Assembly: GCA_017354515.1 (NCBI GenBank) | Contig: JAFMQT010000286.1 | Coordinates: forward strand, 1 to 6,208 | DNA: 6,208 nucleotides | From: Nocardia sp. | GTDB taxonomy: Bacteria > Actinomycetota > Actinomycetes > Mycobacteriales > Mycobacteriaceae | Direction: 5' to 3' | In this document: piece by piece, positions 1 through 4,646 of the stretch | Position numbering within the stretch: position 1 is the stretch's first letter | How the letters are laid out: each line of letters begins with the position of its first letter | Notes under the pieces: model-generated | The model's input: only the letters and a program-made list of their open reading frames with translations | Told to the model about the DNA's origin: nothing | Databases searched by the model: none | Made by a program: the position numbers and the translations under genes

Positions 1-1
1 A

Positions 2-64
2 ACCCTCGGCGATCTGGTCGATTTGCTGCGTGAGCAGGGCGCGGTGACCGCCGATGCCGACTAG
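2..64 (+). CDS. C-terminal end of a probable acyl carrier protein (5' partial)
   Basis: Only the last 20 codons and the TAG stop are in the window, read in the frame starting at base 2. The tail reads TLGDLVDLLREQGAVTADAD. The T-x-G-D-L-V-x-L-L pattern resembles the final helix of phosphopantetheine-binding carrier proteins, which is often followed by a short polar tail like this one. The serine that would carry the phosphopantetheine arm lies upstream and cannot be checked. A carrier protein fits the context, because the same operon encodes a fatty acyl-AMP ligase (2934-4646), an enzyme type that commonly loads acyl groups onto carrier proteins. The gene end overlaps the next start by 11 nt, so the two are probably translationally coupled. 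It could instead be the carrier domain at the end of a larger PKS or NRPS protein, or an unrelated protein with a similar helix. The call is inferred from a short fragment plus context. Confidence 0.5.
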   Translation, partial: TLGDLVDLLREQGAVTADAD

Positions 65-1163
65 AACCGATATCGGCGGCGCGGTCGACGAGCGCCTGTT
101 CTTCGCCCAGGTGCGTGAGGATCCCCGGCTCGAACTCGAGGCATTGGCCGACCATCTGGACGGGCCGATCGCCATCGTGTCCTCGGGTGGTTGCACCGCG
201 CTGTCCCTGATCGCCGCCGGCGCCGATCACGTCACCGCGATCGATCTCAACCGCAACCAGAATCATCTCGTCGAACTGAAATCGGCGGCGCTGGCAAGTC
301 TGGGGCCACGCGCGGCGACCGCGATGCTGGGCGGCATCGACGCCAATCCGGCACTGCGGCAACGGCAATACGCCGAGCTGCGGGAGCGGCTGACGCTGGG
401 CGCGCGCCGCTACTGGGATGCCCGGCCGCGGCTGATCGCGCGCGGGGTGCTCGGCTCGGGGGTCACCGAACGCACCTTCGCCGCCATGATGCGCGCCTTC
501 CGGCTGACGGTGCATCCGCGCCGCCGCATGGAACAGTTGCTGGCGCTACCGGATGTCGCCGCGCAGCGCGAGTTCTACGACAGTGTGTGGAATACCCGCG
601 CCTGGCAGCGCACCTTCGATGTCGTGTTCAACCGGTTCACCATGAACCGCACCTACGATCCGATGTTCTTCGCGCAGCTCGGCAAGGTCGGTTTCGCCGA
701 CCATTTCCGGGATGTGGTGCAGCGAACCCTCACCGAACTTCCGGTGCGCGACAACTACTTCCTGCACTTTTTGGTGCGCGGCTGCTATCCGGCGGACGAA
801 CCCGGCGGCCTGCCACCGTATCTGGTGCACAAACACCGCCCCGAGGCTCTGGCATTGGTCGACGGCACGTTCGCCGATTACCTTCGCACCCAGCCCGATT
901 CGAGTATCCGGGGTTTTTCGCTGTCGAATATTTGCGAATGGCTCGACGCCGACCAGATCGACGATCTGTTCGCCCAGATCGTGCGCACCGCTGCCCCCGG
1001 GGCACGACTGTGTTTCCGGAACTTCCTGGGCTGGACCGAAGTCCCCGAGGCCTGGCGCACACAGGTACGCGAGCGGCGCGAATACGGCGAAGAACTCATA
1101 CGCGGCGACCGCAGCCTGGTCCAGCGGCGCTTCGCGGTCTGCGATATCGGAAAGGAAGCCTGA
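54..1163 (+). CDS. DUF3419/BtaA-like SAM-dependent 3-amino-3-carboxypropyl transferase
   Basis: A 369-residue protein of the DUF3419 family. Its best-known member, BtaA, transfers the 3-amino-3-carboxypropyl group of S-adenosylmethionine to diacylglycerol in betaine-lipid synthesis. Family signs visible here are an N-terminal FFAQVREDP (residues 16-24) and a Rossmann-like SAM site with VSSGGCTAL (42-50) followed by the acidic strand end AIDLNRNQ (62-69). A long helical middle follows, then a FSLSNICEWLD segment (288-298) and RNF (322-324) near the last strands. No membrane segment or signal peptide is seen, so it is probably cytosolic or peripheral to the membrane. The ATG at 54 is chosen because the REDP motif begins at residue 21 and no better start lies before it. 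The ribosome site is weak (GCAGGGCG at 34-41), consistent with coupling to the upstream gene. The acceptor is unknown: diacylglycerol, a carrier-bound acyl chain or a small molecule are all possible. No BtaB-like soluble N-methyltransferase is in the window. Family assignment is fairly firm; the reaction is inferred. Confidence 0.8.
   Translation: MPTRTDIGGAVDERLFFAQVREDPRLELEALADHLDGPIAIVSSGGCTALSLIAAGADHVTAIDLNRNQNHLVELKSAALASLGPRAATAMLGGIDANPALRQRQYAELRERLTLGARRYWDARPRLIARGVLGSGVTERTFAAMMRAFRLTVHPRRRMEQLLALPDVAAQREFYDSVWNTRAWQRTFDVVFNRFTMNRTYDPMFFAQLGKVGFADHFRDVVQRTLTELPVRDNYFLHFLVRGCYPADEPGGLPPYLVHKHRPEALALVDGTFADYLRTQPDSSIRGFSLSNICEWLDADQIDDLFAQIVRTAAPGARLCFRNFLGWTEVPEAWRTQVRERREYGEELIRGDRSLVQRRFAVCDIGKEA
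1152..1158 (+). promoter_or_regulatory. Ribosome binding site for the GNAT gene
   Basis: AAGGAAG lies 8 nt before the ATG at 1167, inside the last codons of the upstream gene. It is a clear purine-rich Shine-Dalgarno-like site and supports this start. Confidence 0.6.
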
Positions 1164-1166
1164 CCC

Positions 1167-2324
1167 ATGCCCCGAGGCACCGAAAGTAGCGCCCCGCTCA
1201 CCGACGACACCACATCGACGGTTCGGGAGGCGACACCGCACGACGACCCGGCGCTGGTCGCGCTGGCCGCGATGTGCCCCATGGACGGCGACATCTCGCT
1301 GTGCGTGGACCGCGAACCCTCGTTCTTCACCCTCAGCCGGCTCGAGGGCGACCCGTGGCGGGTCGGGGTGGTCGACGACCCCGACGGCAACCCCATCGCC
1401 TGTATGGGTGTGGCGCGCCGGCATCTGTATCTGGGCGGCGAGCCGACATATGTGGCCTATATCGGGGATCTGAAGGTGCACCCCGAGCATCGGCGCAAGC
1501 GGGTGGCCATCAACCTGGTGCGCTGGGCGCATCAGGTCGCCGAGGAGATGGTCGGCGCGGACGGGGTCAAGATTTCGACCGTCCTCAAGGGCAACGAATC
1601 GGTCGAGCGCGGATTGGAAACCCTTGCCGCCGAGGGAACGTCGATGCGCCCGGTCGGCACGATCCGCTCCCTGAGCGTGCCACTGGTCACCAAGCGCCGG
1701 ATCCGTCCGCGCGAGATCGTCGTGGACCGTGCGGTCAGCGCCGACATCCCGGAGATGATCCGCCTGTGGCAGCGCATAGCCCCCAAACGCGACGGCGCTC
1801 CGGTCCTGGACGAGGCCGAGTTCCGCACGCTACTGGACGCCTCACCGGGCCTGTCGATCTCGGATTATCTGCTGGCTCGCCGTCGCGGCGGCGACGACGC
1901 GATCATCGGTTTCGTCGGACTGTGGGATCAGCATTCGATGAAGCAGATGCGGGTGATCGAGTACGCGTCGATGATGCGTCCGCTGCGCACGGTGTTCAAT
2001 CTGCTGTCCCCGCTCACGCGGGTGACCGAATTGCCGGCGCCGGGCCGGGAGTTGCGCTACCGCAACGCCGTTCACCTATGTATCGAGCCGGGCGATGTCA
2101 GCACCCTGCGGGCACTGCTACTCGCCGGCGGCAATTGGCTCAAGTCCGAGGGGTATTCGATCTTCACCGTGGGTGTGGACGCCGATGACCCTCTGGTGAA
2201 GGCCTTCTCCGGAATGCTGGCCCAGCCCACCGATGTCACCGCGATCATCGACCGGGTGCGCACCGGCGCTCCGGTGCGCACCGATGTGCATCGGCCGCTG
2301 CATTTCGAGATCAGCACGGTCTGA
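1167..2324 (+). CDS. Two-domain GNAT-like acyltransferase
   Basis: A 385-residue protein, about twice the length of a single GNAT domain. After a polar Thr/Ser-rich lead (1-18), the first domain opens with the typical VREATPHDDPALVAL strand-helix (19-33). It carries the acyl-CoA binding motif A around AYIGDLKVHPEHRRKRVAINLV (97-118). The canonical pyrophosphate loop R/Q-x-x-G-x-G/A reads RRKRVA (109-114), so the central glycine is arginine. A second GNAT-like unit starts at IVVDRAVSADIPEMIRLW (184-201) and includes a strand pair around AIIGFVGLWD (245-254), but its motif A is not recognisable. The protein may therefore be one active plus one degenerate domain, or two structural halves. GNAT enzymes move acyl groups from acyl-CoA, and in some cases acyl carriers, to amines or hydroxyls. 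Here an amine on the lipid intermediate is a plausible but unproven acceptor. It starts 3 nt after the BtaA-like gene. The fold is fairly safe; substrate and activity are unknown. Confidence 0.75.
   Translation: MPRGTESSAPLTDDTTSTVREATPHDDPALVALAAMCPMDGDISLCVDREPSFFTLSRLEGDPWRVGVVDDPDGNPIACMGVARRHLYLGGEPTYVAYIGDLKVHPEHRRKRVAINLVRWAHQVAEEMVGADGVKISTVLKGNESVERGLETLAAEGTSMRPVGTIRSLSVPLVTKRRIRPREIVVDRAVSADIPEMIRLWQRIAPKRDGAPVLDEAEFRTLLDASPGLSISDYLLARRRGGDDAIIGFVGLWDQHSMKQMRVIEYASMMRPLRTVFNLLSPLTRVTELPAPGRELRYRNAVHLCIEPGDVSTLRALLLAGGNWLKSEGYSIFTVGVDADDPLVKAFSGMLAQPTDVTAIIDRVRTGAPVRTDVHRPLHFEISTV
2255..2283 (+). repeat. Two copies of an 11-nt palindromic word, GGTGCGCACCG
   Basis: GGTGCGCACCG occurs at 2255-2265 and 2273-2283, exactly 18 nt apart, and its core GGTGCGCACC is a perfect palindrome. 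Both copies lie in the last codons of the GNAT gene, in the same frame, and encode the repeated Val-Arg-Thr of RVRTGAPVRTD. Codon choice in GC-rich DNA can explain them, so a regulatory role is doubtful. Confidence 0.3.
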
Positions 2325-2333
2325 CGCACTTTC

Positions 2334-2338
2334 GGGAG
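2334..2338 (+). promoter_or_regulatory. Ribosome binding site that fixes the methyltransferase start
   Basis: GGGAG lies 5 nt before the ATG at 2344, in the 19-nt gap after the GNAT stop codon. The frame stays open upstream to an ATG at 2233, but that start lies inside the GNAT gene and has no such site. The 2344 start is therefore preferred. Confidence 0.65.
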
Positions 2339-2343
2339 AACGA

Positions 2344-2934
2344 ATGTTGGCAATCGCATCGACCACCGCCACCGTGGTGTTCTGGATATCGATCGCGGGC
2401 TGGTTCGCCGGCGAGACCGCGATCTTCGTCCTCGGCCGCAGTGTCACCGCCGAAGGCAGCGACCACGATCGCGGCAGCGTGTGGCCGGTACTCGGGGGCG
2501 GGCTCGGGGCATTCATCCTGGGCCTGATCATCGCGGCGTGGCTGCCTTTCGGTTCGGCCGGACCCGCGCGGCCGGCGCTGTTCTGGGTGGGCATCGTCGC
2601 CATCTGGGCGGGAATCGCGCTGCGGCTGTGGGCGGTTCGCACCCTGGGAAGTTTCTTCCAGCCGGTGGTGACCATCCAGTCCGAGCATCGGGTGATCACG
2701 GCCGGCCCATATCGCCGCGTCCGGCACCCCTCCTACACGGGCGGGCTGGTGACGATGGCCGGAATCGGCGCGGCGACCGGCAATCTGGTGTCGCTGGCTG
2801 TGCTGATCGTGGTGCCGATTCTGGGCTATCTGCCGCGCATCTCCGTGGAGGAGCGGGCGCTGGCGGGCTCGCTGGGCACGGAATATACCGACTACCAGAA
2901 GAATTCGGCCCGCCTGGTGCCGGGGGTGTGGTGA
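2344..2934 (+). CDS. Membrane methyltransferase, ICMT/phospholipid methyltransferase superfamily
   Basis: A 196-residue integral membrane protein with about four hydrophobic segments (roughly residues 8-30, 48-67, 78-97 and 134-161). The conserved SAM-binding C-terminal region is present: GPYRRVRHPSYTG (121-133) with the R-H-P-x-Y signature (R127, H128, P129, Y131), followed by VEERAL (168-173) and the Y-x-x-Y pair (Y181, Y184). This matches bacterial isoprenylcysteine carboxyl methyltransferase-like proteins in length and layout. The superfamily includes enzymes that O-methylate carboxylates and others that N-methylate phospholipid head groups. No CaaX-type prenylated substrate is expected in this context, so the name describes fold rather than substrate. 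In this operon a natural target would be the carboxylate or amine of a 3-amino-3-carboxypropyl lipid made by the neighbouring BtaA-like enzyme; this is inference. The stop codon shares one base with the next start (TGATG). Fold confidence is high, substrate unknown. Confidence 0.85.
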   Translation: MLAIASTTATVVFWISIAGWFAGETAIFVLGRSVTAEGSDHDRGSVWPVLGGGLGAFILGLIIAAWLPFGSAGPARPALFWVGIVAIWAGIALRLWAVRTLGSFFQPVVTIQSEHRVITAGPYRRVRHPSYTGGLVTMAGIGAATGNLVSLAVLIVVPILGYLPRISVEERALAGSLGTEYTDYQKNSARLVPGVW

Positions 2935-4646
2935 TGGCCCATCCCGCCCACTGGCTGCATGATCCCGCCGAGACCGGTGTGCACATCGCCACCGACTCCG
3001 GCGGTTGGGATTTCGTCCGGTATCCGGATCTCGCGGCGCAGGCGCGCCGGATGGCCACCCGGCTGATCCGGCTCGGAGTCGGCCGGGAGGATGTGGTGTG
3101 CCTGGTGCTGCCCTCGGATCGGGAACTGATCGCCGGAATCTACGGGGTGTGGGCCGCGGGCGCCACCATCTGTCCCGTGACCCCGCCGCTGTTCGCCGGT
3201 AACGACTCGTATATCGGTCACATCGCCGGAATTCTCGCCCAGGCGGCGCCGCCGGTCGTGGTCACGGTCGATGCCTATGAACCGCTGGTCGTGGCCGCGT
3301 TGGAGCGGGCAGGGGTGGCGGCGGCCGTGTGGGTCGTCGACGATGTCGCCGGGCAGGAGCCGGCGCCGATCGCCGAGCCCGCGTCGATCGCGTTGCTGCA
3401 GTTCACTTCCGGATCGACCGGAACCCCGCGCGGTGTCCGGGTCTCGTTCGACAATCTGATCGCCAATTTCGGTGCGTTCGACTACTTCGCGCGCGGCGAG
3501 GCCGCCGACGGGGTCGCCAGCTGGCTGCCGATCCACCACGATATGGGCCTGATCGGCTGTCTGCTGTTTCCGGTGGCCCATCAGCAGAATCTGTGGATCA
3601 TGCGACCGGACCAGTTCATTCGCGATCCGGCGCGATGGCTCGAGTGCCTCACACCCGGCAAGGCCCGCCACGCCGGGTGCCCGCCCTTCGGCCTCGCCTA
3701 CGCCGCACGCAAGATCACACCCGCGCGCCTGGCCGAACTCGACCTCAGTAATGTGCACAGCGTTGTGATCGGCGCCGAATCCGTCGACCCCGCGGTGTTG
3801 CAGCGGTTCGTCGAATTCGCGGCCCCCGCAGGGTTTTCCGGTGACACGCTGCGGCCCGCCTACGGTTTGGCGGAGAACACCGTCGCGGTGGCCATCAACC
3901 GGCACGGCGACCGGATCTCCCTGGTGCGGCTGGATCGTCCGGCGGTCGTTTTCGGCCGGCCCGCCCCCATCCTCGACACCGCCACCTTCGGCACGGTGGC
4001 CGCCGCCGCCGGCGACGGCTGGCTGGTGGGCCACGGACTGCCCGAACCCGGGACCGGTATCGGAGTGCGGATCGTCGACGAGTCGGGGCAGGAGTTGCCG
4101 CCGGGATTCGTCGGCGAGATCGCGGTCACCGGCACCTCGGTGGCGCACGGATACCACGGTGTGACAGGCGATTGCACGACCTTCGCCGGCGATCGGCTGC
4201 TCACCGGAGACGCCGGATTCATCCACGGCGGCGACCTGTATGTGCTCGGGCGGATGGGTGACAGCATCAAGATCAACGGCCGCAGCGTCTACGCCGAGGA
4301 CCTCGACGCCCTGCTCGCGGCCGCGACCGGGATCGAGGCCGGCCGGCTGGCCACCGTCGCCACCACCGAATCCGGCCGTCCCGCGGTGGTCGTCTTCGCG
4401 GTCGCCAAACCCGGACCGTGGGCCGAGGCCGCCCGCACCGCACTGCGCACCGAATTCGGTCGAGGTGTCGAGATCACCGTGGTCTGCGGCGGGCCCAGAT
4501 TGATCCTGCGCACCTCCAGTGGCAAACCGCGACGCAAGAATATGTGGATGGCGCTACGCACCGGCGATATGTCGGGAACGATTATCCCCGAGACCGGAAC
4601 CGACTCCGCCGCAGCACATCCGGAACAGAAAGAGGTGGCGCGATGA
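2934..4646 (+). CDS. Fatty acyl-AMP ligase (FAAL)-like adenylating enzyme
   Basis: A 570-residue ANL-superfamily enzyme predicted to adenylate a fatty acid and pass the acyl-AMP to a carrier protein. All core motifs are present: P-loop LLQFTSGSTGTPRGV (154-168), WLPIHHDMGLIG (197-208), YGLAE (310-314), TGDAGF with D426 (424-429), the hinge-region LGRMGDSIKINGR (438-450) and TSSGKPRRK with the probable catalytic lysine K531. WLPxxHDMGLIG and the GAESVDP...FxGDTLRPAYGLAEN stretch (280-315) look more like FAALs than CoA ligases, and length is right for the family. The acyl-pocket region reads AGCPPFGLAYA (247-257), where many FAALs have a PNFAY-type sequence, so chain preference may differ. The start is the ATG at 2934, overlapping the preceding stop by one base. 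GTG at 2931 in the same frame is an alternative, and an in-frame extension back to 2481 is rejected because it runs through the methyltransferase gene. The ribosome site is poor (GGGGG, 2922-2926), suggesting coupling. Confidence 0.88.
   Translation: MAHPAHWLHDPAETGVHIATDSGGWDFVRYPDLAAQARRMATRLIRLGVGREDVVCLVLPSDRELIAGIYGVWAAGATICPVTPPLFAGNDSYIGHIAGILAQAAPPVVVTVDAYEPLVVAALERAGVAAAVWVVDDVAGQEPAPIAEPASIALLQFTSGSTGTPRGVRVSFDNLIANFGAFDYFARGEAADGVASWLPIHHDMGLIGCLLFPVAHQQNLWIMRPDQFIRDPARWLECLTPGKARHAGCPPFGLAYAARKITPARLAELDLSNVHSVVIGAESVDPAVLQRFVEFAAPAGFSGDTLRPAYGLAENTVAVAINRHGDRISLVRLDRPAVVFGRPAPILDTATFGTVAAAAGDGWLVGHGLPEPGTGIGVRIVDESGQELPPGFVGEIAVTGTSVAHGYHGVTGDCTTFAGDRLLTGDAGFIHGGDLYVLGRMGDSIKINGRSVYAEDLDALLAAATGIEAGRLATVATTESGRPAVVVFAVAKPGPWAEAARTALRTEFGRGVEITVVCGGPRLILRTSSGKPRRKNMWMALRTGDMSGTIIPETGTDSAAAHPEQKEVAR
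4632..4638 (+). promoter_or_regulatory. Ribosome binding site for the MMPL gene
   Basis: GAGGTGG, with its GAGG core 7 nt before the ATG at 4643, lies in the last codons of the FAAL gene. Together with the ATGA stop/start overlap it supports 4643 as the MMPL start. Confidence 0.6.

Noticed and set aside
191..1189. A 332-codon + strand frame inside the BtaA-like gene
   Set aside because: Its protein is extremely Arg/Ala/Gly rich and lacks any fold signature, whereas the frame from 54 has the DUF3419 motifs.
546..1532. A 328-codon open frame on the - strand across the BtaA-like and GNAT genes
   Set aside because: It spans the junction of two recognised + strand genes, shows no family motif, and has the low-complexity composition of a shadow frame.
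2255..2283. Paired palindromic GGTGCGCACCG words as an operator for the downstream genes
   Set aside because: They lie within coding sequence, are explained by a repeated Val-Arg-Thr with common codons, and no promoter-like sequence follows in the short gap before 2344.
2233..2343. Earlier ATG for the methyltransferase, adding 37 residues
   Set aside because: The extension lies almost wholly inside the GNAT gene and is Cys/Arg/Ser rich. The start at 2344 has a good ribosome site and leads straight into the first membrane helix.
2325..2343. Possible internal promoter or terminator in the only intergenic gap of note
   Set aside because: At 19 nt it holds only the ribosome binding site. No hairpin followed by a T-run and no -10/-35 pair can be placed there.
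2481..2933. N-terminal extension of the FAAL by 151 residues
   Set aside because: The added sequence is a Gly/Arg-rich out-of-frame reading of the methyltransferase gene, and 570 residues from 2934 is the normal FAAL length.
2892..4226. A 444-codon open frame on the - strand opposite the FAAL gene
   Set aside because: The + strand frame carries every adenylation motif from P-loop to the C-terminal lysine. The reverse frame is rich in Arg, Gly, Asp and His with no recognisable domain, as expected for an antisense shadow in GC-rich DNA.
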